From NCBI RefSeq assembly GCF_013426205.1, contig NC_089428.1, positions 372,001-436,000 of the forward strand: a stretch of DNA of 64,000 nucleotides. The letters are read 5' to 3'. This DNA is from Metarhizium brunneum (taxonomy: Eukaryota > Ascomycota > Sordariomycetes > Hypocreales > Clavicipitaceae). Positions 44,018 to 56,117 of the stretch are shown here, one piece after another (the first letter of the stretch is position 1; the number at the start of each line of letters is the position of its first letter). Below the pieces are notes generated by a model. The model did not search any database. It had not been told where the DNA came from and was given only the letters and a program-made list of their open reading frames with translations. The translations under genes and the position numbers were made by a program.

Positions 44018-46218
44018 CCACCCTGCGCTGCTTGGCATCCCAATCCTTGGATCCTTCCACGACCAGAGCCGCGCTAAGCTTATATAATACAATGTCATTG
44101 GGTCAATCGCAATCTCTTTCTCAATACCGAAGACTGTTGGTATATCGTCAGCCTCTAACAGAGCGTAGCCCTTATTCTTTATATCCATCTCGTTAACTTT
44201 AAAGTGTACCTCTGATAGTAGAGTTTCTACGGCATATATGCTATCCTCCTCCCAGATATAATTATTAGTTATACTAAATTATTATAATAGGTTGGTTATG
44301 CTTTTATTGGTCCTATACCGCCGCTCTAGTAATGTGCGCAGATATAATACCTCCAGTAGGCTATTGTTTTTTATAAATTATATATGATCGTGCTAAGGAT
44401 TTTGTGGGTTAAATGGAAGTATATTTGTCTTATAAATGTCTTGAGGGCTTATAGTGGGTATGCTGTGTATATTACTGGATATTGTGTACGTTGTCTAGAT
44501 GGTGCCACATCGCCGCACGATCTGGGAAGACTGTTGGACATCTTTTATCAGGACATTTGATATATCCTGATATTATGTGTATAATGTAATGCACCTTAAA
44601 ATATGTCTCTTTTATGCGCTTCGGTCCGTGTGCTGCTTTAGTCTCTCATCGGCTGGGAAATTAGTCTTCCAAATGCACACGGGGCAATATCCGGCGCAGG
44701 CTGTAGCATAGCGGAAGGTGACGGCGTATTGAATGAAATCCGAGTCCATTCGTCATACCACCACGCTTAGCCAGTGCTGTTAACTAACTACCCTATATGT
44801 TTAGGTATCTTATCTTATTTAACCTGCTATCTGGGGTTTATTCTGGGAATACTGGCTTGTCTAGCATATGATCTGCCCCAGGTGCTACTTAATTACGTAT
44901 ATATATGTAGTAGCTACTGTTCTTAGGTGGTCTGATTACAGGAATCTGATTAAGGGTATAATATCAAGCAAATGCCTGAGAGGACACGATATTAGCTAGC
45001 TAATATATAACTAGCTGGGCAACTAAAGGCGGATATAACCCATCAGGCGTATTTATCCTTTCTAGGAAAGGGTGCTCTGGCCTGGACTTAAGGTTAACTA
45101 GCTAGATAATTTTATGCCAGGTTAGAAAGATAAACTTATTAATCTATATTCTTAGACTTATAGAACTCTCTTATGAATTTTAATTTAATATTAGGCTCAC
45201 TGTTATAATAGCTAATAACACACTTAAGATCCTGCCGCTAGATATAAGCCGAATTAAACTAGTGATATTCTGTATAGTGATGTACCTTATATATTACCTG
45301 GCAAATTTCGCTTAGTCTTATAGGTATATAAACGTATCTATTAATCATATTTATATTATTAACTCTAGTGCCTTTATAGATATAGTTAAGCCAGTTTTCC
45401 TCCTAATAAAAACTTTACACCTTTTTATAGCTATTAAGCATAAAATATTTCCGTGGGATCTTTCCTATTTTACCGCGTAGTAATCCTATCTTGTTGGTTA
45501 ATAGCCCTTTAATGTACTACATAGCTATTAGAATATATACACTCTATGAATCTTAAGGCTTAACTTACCAGTGCTATAAACTCGCTTACTTCCTTGGGAA
45601 TCCAGTTGTTAGTAGCTATATTCTCTCGATTCTAAGCGCTACAGAACCGCCGAATTTTAGCCTACTTAAAGGATTATTTTGCAGATGATAGTTACAATGG
45701 AACAAGATAAAACCAGGGGGCATGCAGCCGGACATTGTGGATACGTCAGCTACATTCTGTCGAAAGTGAGGGATGGTTTCGCTTAGAAGGAAGTAATTCT
45801 CTGTTAATCCCGTTAAGCTACCAGACACCTTTAGTTATTTTCCCCTTCTTTACCTAACTACATATGTACCGTTTTAACAGCGAATATCTTCACCCCATAC
45901 CTGGAAGAGAAAGAGTCCCATTTTAATCCTTAGCTTTAATTTTGGTGGCGGCTAGCACAAATAGTGTTTACATTCGCTGACTTTTATCGTGGTGGCGTTT
46001 CAATGTTCCCAGTGGAACTTCCCACTAGAGACGTCAACAGACATGTAAACGCCACATGCCGCGTCCTCATTTATGCGATGAACAAATTCCCATTCTTTGT
46101 TTTCAGAGACATGCCTAATTTAGGGTTCCCAAGCTAAAACTCACAAAGAGAAACTCCAGATAAGAATGAGATGACATCTCTCATCAGTTCCGGGTACTCC
46201 AATCCCACCCACGTTCCA
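44018..46218. other. AT-rich island, probably RIP-mutated repeat remains
   Basis: From about 44050 to 45950 the sequence is strongly AT-rich with many TA and stop codons in all frames, very unlike the flanking DNA. No intact frame exceeds about 80 codons. Small relics such as the minus frame at 44188-43991, which overlaps the end of the LTR, hint at former coding or element sequence. This is the usual appearance of repeat DNA altered by RIP (C-to-T at CpA), but no parent element was identified. Confidence 0.55.
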
Positions 46219-46611
46219 TCAATCTCCATGTCTGTCAAAAGAGTTGTCAAAAGAGTCTCGCATAGGTTCAACCTATACGCGTGAAAAGATAATTAGTGCA
46301 TCACTCCAAATGCTTCATGCACGAAGCACTTACGGGTTCCTAGAATTTGAACACACATTAGTACGCATCTAATATACCACGTCCATAAACTTACGCAGAT
46401 ACGGCCTCCACAATCTGTTACACAGCAAACATAGCCCGGGCGGCATTGATTATGTGGGCATGCGATGATGCATTCGCTCGATGGCTAATCTCACTGCGTC
46501 AATACCATTATTAGCTATTGCATGCGTTGTACGTACCCTCCTACATCTTGGAAATTCGATTGCCAGTCCAAGTCCGGCGAGAAGAGTTATCATAGTAGCA
46601 AAGGCTTTCAT
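46219..46611 (-). CDS. Secreted eight-cysteine peptide with WAP-like spacing, four exons
   Basis: Minus-strand exons 46611-46537, 46484-46395, 46339-46334 (6 nt) and 46272-46219; introns of 52, 55 and 61 bp, each GT-AG with a CTAAT-type branch site; 74 residues. Residues 1-18 are a signal peptide (MKAFATMITLLAGLGLAI). The mature part has exactly eight cysteines: C23, C30, C34, C39, C45, C46, C50, C55. The core C-x4-C-x5-CC-x3-C-x4-C, including PHNQCRPGYVCC, matches the whey acidic protein (four-disulfide core) spacing; the usual Asp/Asn is shifted by one position (N37). The tail after the last Cys is short and acidic. WAP domains are well known in animals as protease inhibitors or antimicrobials; here similarity is by spacing only. 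Confidence 0.55.
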
Positions 46612-49120
46612 GGTGATCAAGGTGATTGCTGAACCGGCTGGGTGGACAAGGTTGCGGTAACACAGCCTGGGTGCAAGGGGAGCCTTTATAGCCTAAATCG
46701 CTTGGTGTGAATTGACCTGGAATTGTCCACTTGGGTCTGATGCGCATTATTAAATATTAGATCGGGAATCTCTTACACGTGTCGGAGGCTGGCTTGAGGA
46801 CGTTCCACTTTACCTGTCGCCGTTGATTATCGGATTGGCCTGAACAACGTGGCCAAGGCGTTATGGTTTCCCAATTTTTCAGTACCCCGCGCCTTGTTCA
46901 CAAAATCGAAAACAAAACAGCCCTTTGGAGTTTGGACCAGTTTGGGCTTCAGCTGCGAGCTGTCCGGTAGCCACAGAATCTGGAACCGATGCCCCGAAAG
47001 TTTAATTTGGTACGACACGGCAAAGCGATGCCGAACTCTGCCTACAGCAGGCTGGGCCTCGAAGCCATGGCCGAGCGACTAGCTTGGATCTTGGATGTGC
47101 GCTGTAACTCGTATGATTTTGTAATGTGACGGAGAGACGCGGCGCCTGAAGTGCTAGAAGGGTCTTGTCCTAGGTAATCTCTAGGGCTTTGTAGTTGTGC
47201 ACATAGGCAGCGCAGAATTACATACATGCAATAGTATATCCGCCAAGTGGTAATGAGGCATCCGATTTACGCCTGTGCCCTTTTCTGCTGCTGATAATTT
47301 ACCAGGACAGGACAACTAGCATCCCTGTCTTGTGCCTATTTCCCGACATAACATCACCGCCAGAAGCCTTCTTGCAGATCAGCGATAAAAGCTAGAAAAC
47401 TGCTCTGATACCTTCCCCTAGTAGTAGCTGAGAAGATTCCATACACCTCAAACTGCTCAGAATTTAACAAAGAAAGACCTTTAGAGAACGTCGCTTAAGA
47501 GACTTGCACGCAGTAAAGAAGTATCAAGGGAAGTACTATGAGATATACTTCTATAATAAATATGAAAATAAAGTCTTAGTCTTATATTATAAATTATGGA
47601 TTCAAACAAGATGTTGTTAAGACAAGTATATACTCAAGCTTTACACAACTAGCACTTTATTTGAAATGTTATCGTTTGAATAAACAACCTTTTGAGACTA
47701 GCCTAGATTTAGTGTCCTTATACTAGTAGTACCCTTGAAACAGGCTACGGTCAATTGTGACCAGAGTTGTGCTGGAACGTACAAGTGCTTAGCGAGTAAC
47801 AATACAACCGTTTCTATTGAAGCTATGCTTTACATTTCTAAATGCGGGTGGGAAGCAGAAGCCTATACACTTGCAACCCTCTTCTTGTGTAATTATCGTG
47901 AGCCGACTTTCAAAGCTAGGTTTATTTTATAGCTGGTAAAAGTCTGCTCGATTGAGATGGAACTAAGCAAGCATGCGTGTCATGTAGCTTTGTATGAGAA
48001 AAATAACATGACGTCACACCTCGGATGCAAAGAACGACAGGGTGGTCTGATCAAAAGTGATGCGGCAAAATCTGCAGGTGAATTATTACCGAGCTCTGTG
48101 ATATCACTGAGAGCGGCGTCGTGGCACGCGCAGCGAAGTCTCACGACAAAAGTGCTGGAGTGGGCACAAAGAGCCGACACGCGCAAACGTTTCTGGGGCC
48201 TTGCAGCTCGTGCCTGGCTAAAATTGGTCGCATAACGTCTGGTGCATCAAAATATTGACATTAATCCGCCTATGCGGTGGCTGTATCGGATATTTGCACA
48301 AAGCATTGGCCATGGTCCAACCAAAGTCGGTCAAATACGCGGCGCTGTGGCATTCTGCTTGACTCTTCATTCAAACGGCAAGGTAACATTGAAAGCCGAC
48401 ATGGATGTGCCGAGATTTCCTTTCAGCTCAGAGAACGGGTTTAACGGGGATATGAAGCATTGCAGTCGCCCATGGACCCAAAACCCCCAAGACCGTGTCA
48501 GAATTTAGCTCCAAAAATAGGCCCATATTAAACACTTCGCTGAGACCAAACCCTCACTCAGAGACAACTTGCATAAGCCGCCTCTGTTTTACTGCATGCC
48601 GCTGTCTTACCTGGGACGAAATTCGCTGCTACAACTCCACCCAGCGTGCTGAGATTGACGGACTTTTATTATCCGAATCGCCCAGGGGCGGCTGAGTACC
48701 AACTTTCTTCCAAATCGAATACGCTTTGAATGCCTTTCTTCACTCAGCTCGGGCGCAAGGTCGATACTTTCGCTGAGGCATGCATGACGGCAGAATAGAA
48801 GTACATGTAGTCAATTATGTAGTATTGGAACGCCTCGACTCTTCTCCACTCGAGTATGACACGAGCTAATCCTGGACACCCGAGGCGGAAAAACTGTTCC
48901 CGTTTACGATTTCTCTGGCATACAACGGCGCGATAGGTGATCAGCAATGGACGATACATGAATATCACAAACCTGGGCTTGAGTATAAATCAGATCAATA
49001 TCCTCACTCAGTTCCTTCTTGGACTCACCATCAATCGAGCATCTACCAACATTTTCAACATTTTCAACACTTTCAACACAACCCAATATATCCCAACATA
49101 TCCCACCACTATACTACAAC
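46612..49120. other. Long intergenic region
   Basis: No supported gene. Another AT-rich patch lies at about 47520-47720. Open frames at 47957-48695 lack domains. Just before 49121 is a leader with repeated TTTCAACA and ATATCCCA strings. Confidence 0.4.
48984..48990 (+). promoter_or_regulatory. TATA box of the secreted protein gene at 49.1 kb
   Basis: TATAAAT about 135 bp upstream of the ATG at 49121. Confidence 0.45.
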
Positions 49121-49546
49121 ATGTTGTATCAAACCTCCATCTCTCTCCTGCTGGGCGTCGCATCGTTGGCCAGCGCCCAGAGCTGCGGCGGCGGCGGCAG
49201 TTTCTCAGTCGACAATGTGCAGTACGTATAACACCTCCCTCGCATTGAACTCTGCAAGACGTCTTTCTAACTTGATCACAGGGAAAACTTCGGTAGCGTG
49301 ACTCTACAGCCCAGGTCGGCATTGCGGTTCTCTCAAGGCAATGCCCAGATCTGCATCGTCAATCGAGCTCCGAATACCGTTGTTACCATCTCTGGTAATC
49401 AAATCAATGGAGCCATTTCCGCCGTGTTGAATAAGTGCTGCACGAATGCTGGCAGCTGCGGCGGCGGTCAACAGAAGATTACCGGGCCCAACGGCAACGT
49501 TATCGATCTCTCCGTCCAGGCTCAGGGACAGAACTGCACCCCATAA
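49121..49546 (+). CDS. Small secreted six-cysteine protein
   Basis: Exons 49121-49221 and 49282-49546 (60-bp intron, GTACGT...CACAG) give 121 residues. Signal peptide 1-19 (cleavage after ASA). Mature protein has six cysteines: C22, C58, C86, C87, C93 and C119, enough for three disulfides, and a Gly-rich start (SCGGGGSF) echoed at SCGGGQQ near residue 93. The rest is beta-rich and polar. The cysteine order (single, single, CC, single, single) is not the eight-cysteine hydrophobin pattern. This is a typical small secreted cysteine-rich or effector-like protein of unknown role. A good TATA box and leader support expression. Confidence 0.72.
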
Positions 49547-49932
49547 ATTTCCGAGTAAGTTGAGCCTCGAATTATATCTCCCGCCCAACAAGTCATTGTT
49601 TCAGCGTCATATTTTTAGCAATTTTGCAAACAGAACAATGGAAAGTAGTGTTAACCAAAGCTCAATAGCCTAGCCGACCTACGATTTCATGTTGGATTTG
49701 TCGAGTTTGATCACTACATGATATCGTGCCTTGACTACGATCAGAGCTTAGATAGATACATGCATTTCTACTGTATTTGAATTGGGGACTATAGAGTACA
49801 GCTATTCAACATAGCACCAGATAGTATCTCGAATCAAACATATATTTCTGGCCATAACTTGATGTTCGCTCTTGCCACTGTCCATGATGAGATTGTAGTC
49901 AGCTGTAGTAGTGTCACAGCTTCACAAGGTGG
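49547..49932. other. Intergenic region
   Basis: No gene seen; AT-rich 3' flank of the secreted protein gene. Confidence 0.35.
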
Positions 49933-50250
49933 GTGGTTGCGCCGCTTGCCATGGGAAGAGCCTTGGGCAACCGAGTAGCTCACCTCATTGTATTCCCGGC
50001 CAGAATAGTGCATACTGACAAGGTCATCCCCGCATATGTCCCACCCGCGTTTCCAGAACCAGAACACGGTGACAGATTAGGTATCGATGTGCTCTCTTGT
50101 ATTTCCCTCGGCCCCATGGTAGGATCGTGCGAGGAGTGGATGCGTAACTATTTAAGCAGATGGCCAGATTTCTCGCAAGAACCTCTATTCAGGGCTGGTC
50201 CGATGACTGGCCTAGCGGTGCATGAAGCAACAAATCATCATCCTTGTTAT
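49933..50250 (+). pseudogene. Relic of a second A-T-TE NRPS-like synthetase
   Basis: The frame reads VAHLIVFPARIVHTDKVIPAYVP, which aligns with ARLVAFPSRAAHTEQVTVAYIP of the adenylation domain of the intact synthetase at 39306. About 30 residues later it reads MRNYLSRWPDFSQEP with VHEATNHH, matching KEHLSKWQDFCRSKP and VDGSHY at the extreme end of the thioesterase domain. So the C-terminal part of an adenylation domain is joined to the C-terminal end of a TE with the intervening several hundred residues missing. No start codon context or intact domain remains. Confidence 0.55.
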
Positions 50251-50343
50251 CATGATTGCCTCTGGCATCGACATCGTCTTGCAAGAAATGCTCGCGCTCG
50301 CAAAGACTTACGATCCAACTCGCGAACGGCCGGTGGGTGTTAG

Positions 50344-51773
50344 GGCTATCCTAACCCTAACTGGTCCTCATGCATGAAGGAAACTCGTAAAATGCCTTGA
50401 GAGAGACCCATTAACCTTTCTGCTACCATGTAGCTTCTTGAAGTGACGAGAATCCTGCAATTGCTGTTCCCCGGCAAGAAAACCTTCGGCGGCTGGCGTG
50501 TTGAGGGGTTATTGGCCGTCCTCGGAGTTAATTCAATAGAAGATATTGATATCGCCTGCACTATCGAGTATCGTGAGTCACTGTCCGTTCCTCTCTTCGT
50601 TCAGGAAGTTATACCCTAGACTAAGCAAATAAGTCTCCGGGTCATGTCACCGCGGCAGCTTACCCTACACTACCGAGTCTAATAAGCGTAAAACGACTGT
50701 TAGGCCGCTAGTATTATTCATGTAGCCACTAAGAAAGCTGAGGTCGGTCGATAAAATCCCGGTCTCTTAGGAAAGAGATTTTCAAGAATAACTTGTAAGG
50801 CGTGGCTTCGTCAAGGAGTTGGCCATGATAGATGGCAGCCGTTTCGCCTGGTGAAGTCAGTTTATTTGCAGGAATCTCGGATGCCGGAAAAGTGGACCGA
50901 GTGCCGAGTTAACAGCCCCTGCTATACTCCGAATCCGATAGACGGTGGAGCCACGCCGGCCCGGCCCCAGGTTTGGTGAAGATGGGAGAGTTTCCTTCGC
51001 ACATGTTCATTGACGACGAACATAGGCATAGTTTGCCTTAAATGGAATATAAAAATTGCATGATAGGCGTGCGAGGACATCAAGAGGCTTGACCTTCTGT
51101 ATCCTCGCCGAGACAAGTGCACTGATCTTAGTATCTTCCCTCAAGCGGTTCAACTTGATTATCCTCACAGCACTCCTTAAGTCAAGTGACCGCGAGCAAA
51201 GGAATTATTTCCGCTGAAAGCTATTCGCGGCGTGCCTACCCTGTTCATACTGCACGACACCGCCATATTCCCCTTCCGACATGCTGATGATCACATCGCC
51301 TAGGCGAATGTCATGTCTGTCGCCAGGCACGCCAGCTGGTCATCGTGCTTGCGGCAGCTTGCCCGACGTTATTGTCTTCCTCCTGCTTACGGATTGTCAT
51401 TCCCGTGAATAACATGCTGAAGGGTAAGGCGTAAAGTGCTAGATGGTAAAATGACAGCGCCGAAAAATGTAGGGTATGGTAGTCAAGCAGTTGTTGGATG
51501 GGAGCACGTTCCTGATTGTTACGTCATCAGCACACTGCTGGCTAATCTCCGGCTATGAGCGGAAGCTACATCGACGTGATCAGGAGGTAGAACAACCAAA
51601 GAACCTAGCAAGGCTATCCCGACTTGTCGCACTTCTCCACCAACGAATCCATTGAGACTCAACGCGTTGCGAACTAAACAATAGACTGAAGCTGCGAATG
51701 TTCTATTTGCGTATATTAGTGTTTTCGGTATTATGATTCCTCGATAGCTTCTCTATCCTCCGGTCAACCGCCT
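50344..51773. other. Decayed sequence downstream of the synthetase relic
   Basis: No intact gene. Short protein-like islands exist, for example around 50430-50570 (LFPGKKTFGGWRVEGLLAVL) and 51223-51300 (IRGVPTLFILHDTA), the latter reminiscent of the start of a thioesterase domain. They are separated by stops. A two-unit telomere-like string CTAACCCTAAC is at 50351-50361. Confidence 0.3.
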
Positions 51774-54700
51774 GTGCTGGCTTCCATCAACCTATTTTGC
51801 AACGTCTTCATCGAGAGGGTTAAAGTCGGCCTACATCTGCAACGATGTACCCAGATTCCTGCGCACACAAGTCTGTGGATAGTCTATTGTCAGACATACC
51901 CCCCAGTTTACATCGAACGGACTTCCCCTTCCATAGGTATTGTGACCGAAACGCTCGAGCCGGAGATGGAAACTAATGGCGTCCCGAGACAAAGCTCTAC
52001 AAGTCCATGTTATCGCCAAAGGCCAGGCTCGACGGCTAGCTCTATCCACTCCACTGGAGGATTACCGGATACAATATCGGGTAGCTGGGCAAACGCTGTC
52101 TTAGAAGCAGGGCAGAATGGTATACTGAAATTCTCTCGTTCGGTGTTCAAAGCAGGTGCTAATATTTCCTTGAAAAGCAATATCGACATTACTGCAACCG
52201 CCGATAGTACGAACAGGACTTCTATCGCATACTTCAGCTCCAACATTAAGCGCCCACAAGCCTCCAACCACGCGCGATATCCCCCCGGTGGCACTAACAA
52301 ACATCACGCACGTTGACGTAGCCGAATTCAAGCCCTACCTGACCCAAGTCGGTGCATTATATGAACAATTGCAAAGATTAAAGGAGAGAGAAAATGAATC
52401 GGCAGATACCCTTGACAGCGGTAGCGGTAAAACAAGCCAGTTTGCTGCTGTTTTCGATGACGGTCACCTACAACAGGGAAAGCGGTGCCTATCTTCACCG
52501 TCACCTACAGAAATGTCTGTTGCGATTCCAAGATTCAGTTCAGGATCTGCAAGACGAGCGACTCAATCAGCGCCACCACTGTCTACTGTACCCCGTGTAT
52601 ATTTCGACGCAGACTTTCACTTAGAAAATCCTCGCACATTTGACGTGGTCAGTGAGAGATCAGAGGTTGTTCGTCCACCGCCAGGGCTGCTCAATGAAAA
52701 GGCTTCAAAAGGAAATGCAACAGCGCCACGGAAAGCCCTCGCAACAAACGCGATACTACAAGAAAAACTATCCTGGTATATGGACACGATAGAAATGTAC
52801 CTTATAGCTTCTATTTCAGCGGCTTCCACGGCATTCTTCACTGCATTAGGTTCGCTACAAGAACTTCAATCAGAAGCCGCTGATTCCGTGGAGAGAATCA
52901 AGGCTCTCAGGAAAGAGCTCGAGGCTTTAGATAAAGAGATTGTAATAAGCGGGTTAAATATTATCCAGAAGCGACAACGACGGGAGCATCTCCAGCAGCT
53001 ACACGACGCAGTCCAGCAACTTCAACATATTGTCGATAGCGTTGTTGCCTGCGAGTCTTTGGTAGACAATGGAGAAGTGGAGAAGGCCTTAAAATGTGTC
53101 GACTCTCTCTCGAAGCTCATTGCTGGCGAGCCAGATGCTTCACAGGCACCATTACATATAGATGGACAAGATATTCAGTTACGAGACCTTAGGGCCGTAA
53201 TAGCGCTACAAGGCGTGAATGACGATTTGATTACGCTACGCATCCGAATCGGCAAAGCTTATGCAGCACGATTTCTCAGTCTCCTTATGGGAGATCTCGG
53301 GCGCCACACTGATGCCGTCTCCACGCAGGAGGTACTCATGCGTCGGACTAGTGCTTCAGTACGGTCTCGAGGCGGCCATACACAGGAGGCTTCTGTCGTC
53401 CCATCCTATATGAGCTCGACCGATGGTCTTCGGTCCGAGTTACTAGAGGTCTTGACCAGCTTGCATAGAGCAAAGCACCTTACCAGTGCTACTTCGGCTT
53501 ATAGAGAGGCTGTACTGAAGGAAATTCGCAACCTAGTTCGGCGACCTCTACCTACTTCAAACGATGATGATAATGAATCGATTTTGTCTTCGTCAACCAT
53601 GGCCAGGGGCCAGTTCGCCCCGCAGGAGAAATCGTCTATTCTAGCTCGAAACCTACGAGCTCTTCAGCCTGAAGAAGCTGAAGAACTACTGATCAAAATT
53701 TATATTAGCGTCACTGAGACGTTGAGGAGGTCAACAACACAAGTCAAACTGTTGCTAGACGTTGCTAGTTCGTTAGGTGATGACACTGGTCCTTCAGGGT
53801 TAAGATGTACTGAGATGGACTCACCGCCCATTACTCCTGCCGCCTGGAGGCCTTCCGTTGCGGCACTCGAGGCACAAGAAATCCACAAAGCCATAGACTT
53901 ACTAAGTCTCCTAGGTGAAGCTGTGGACGTTGCACAGAATAAGACTGTGAAGCTCCTCAGGGTTCGTTCAGAGCAGAGTACGCACCTATCACTAATTCGC
54001 TTCCTCCGGTATTTTGCTCTCAATCTCTACTTTACCAACGAGTGTGAATCAATCTCTGGGCAAAGCGGTACGGCCCTAAAGACAATTATCAATGGGCAAA
54101 TTCAAGACTTCATACAGCAGCACGGCGATGTAGAAAAGCAAAAGCTTGTCCAGGGCATGGACTCTGACCAATGGGAGGCGAAGGACTTTTCAGAGAAACA
54201 TACCGCTGAACTTGACAGGATTCTATCCTGTAGTACGAAAGACCCGGCTGAGTGGTCAGATGGTATTAAACCTTGGATTCTGTATTCAGATGACGACCCT
54301 GGTTTTAATTGCGCTGATGATCCGCAACTCAACAGCGATGATAAAGCCAAGACTAGGAATGCGTCCATTCACGAGGAAATATTCGTACTTCCTAGCTCCG
54401 CAATTATTTGCATGAATGGTGTGGCCCGCTTCTTACAACTAATAGTTGGTATCCCATCAATGACTTCAGACATCGTGGCTTCATTGGTCTCCTATCTCCA
54501 GCTTTTTAACTCGCGGTGCACACAACTTATCTTAGGCGCAGGGGCCAGACGATCCGCAGGCTTAAAGAACATTACATCAAAGCATCTGGTTCTCGCATCG
54601 CAAGCATTGACGTTCGTTGCAACCTTGATCAGCTATATTCGCGAGTTTGTCAGGCGCCACGCTGGAACTGGTGCTGCTGCTTCGAGTCTAGTCGAATTTG

Positions 54701-55339
54701 ATAAGGTCAAACGTCTCTATCAAGAGCACCAGAACAGCATTTATGACAAGATAGTCGAAATCATGACCCGCCTTGCAGCCTCACATGTAAAGACTATCAA
54801 ACTTATCGACTGGGACAATGAGCAAAAGAATGTGCATTCCTACATGGCGACATTAACAAAAGACACGACCTCGTTACATCGAATCCTGACAAAGTCTCTT
54901 CCAGAAGCAACTGTTGGAATGATCATGACTCCAGTATTTATCAGTTATAGGAATCAGTTCGGCAAGGCGTTCCAGGAGGTAGACCCCATGACGGAATTAG
55001 GCCGGGAGAGGTACGTCTACATGAGCCCCAATCAGCTTACGACAGATTCTGACTTGATACAGCATGCTACATGACATCGAGTTCTTTGAATCCAAACTCG
55101 GCAAATTGGATGGTTTTGGTGATACTGCAGAATACCTGACCACAATTATCAAGTCCAAGCAAGTCACGACCGGACGGCCAGCCAATCTAGCCGATGGCCA
55201 ACTAGAAAAGAAAGACACTGAAAACACTGCGAATTCGGCCGAGACAAGGGATAACACTGAAGATAAAGACGAAGAGCCGGATAAAGCAGATGATGGCAAA
55301 ATCGCTGCCGACGCGGTGTCGGACCCGGAAGCCAAGTAA
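51774..55339 (+). CDS. VPS54: Vps54, GARP complex subunit
   Basis: Subunit of the Golgi-associated retrograde protein complex, which tethers endosome-derived vesicles at the trans-Golgi. Exons 51774-52119, 52178-55010 and 55063-55339 (introns 58 and 52 bp). Splicing restores the family N-terminal string AISTLLQPPIVRTG...KPPTTRDIPPVALTNITHVD and the C-terminal LHDIEFFESKLGKLDGFGDT. Coiled coil about residues 280-360; Vps54 C-terminal domain about 730-870 (FALNLYFTNECESISGQSG...DQWEAKDF). The model gives 1151 residues; fungal Vps54 is about 1000-1100. The first roughly 60 residues are atypical and the true start may lie in a later ATG or an additional upstream exon. The start is the least certain part. 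Confidence 0.88.
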
Positions 55340-56117
55340 TAATAATATGGGAAGATATAGAAAGAAAGTGAGTATACGACACGTTCTAGGAAGTGTTTGG
55401 CAAAAGTAGCGAGATGGACAAATAGAACAGTTTCGGGATAGACAGAATGTCAATTACTTTCACTAGAGGTAGACGGAAAGCAACAAAGACAGAGAAGATA
55501 TGTCTGTATAAAAAAAAGAGAGATGGAATAAGACTGAGAAGGATGAGCCCAGACATGTATTGTAAAGTTTCATCAGTACGGCAAAGTGTCATTGCGCGCT
55601 CGTATGTTAAGAGGCTCTTCACAACTGGTGTTTTGTTATAGGAAGTGGCAAGGTGTGTTTCTGTCAGAGCACTAATTATATCAAATGGTAGTTCTAGCTC
55701 TCACCGTTTCTCGGATCGCACAAGTATCGAAAAGCTATCGACAACTACAGTATTGCTGAGCATGTCTTGCCAACACGGTTCAATTAACGAAATATGATTT
55801 ACAATGGGGGTGGCCGTAAAATTGAGATGGACTGATAGATGGCAGTTGACTGCTGGGACCGATGTGGCCACCACCTGTGGCTGTTACAGTCGAGAGACAC
55901 AATCCAGACGGTACTATAGACTGACGAAGGGCAGCTCTGAGTCACGCAAGTTATTTGCAGAGCGTTGTCAAGGCAGCCTGGCCTCCACGCGCTACTATCA
56001 ATCGTTTCGATAGCCCCAAATTAACGTTCATCTCAGTCCCATCGACAAGACAAGCTAGCTAGTTAAAAATACTAATGGTAAAGGCTGAGCTTACTTGGAG
56101 AAGAAAGGCAGTTGAAT
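55340..56117. other. Convergent intergenic region
   Basis: 3' flanks of Vps54 and the APH-fold gene. No gene seen. Confidence 0.4.
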
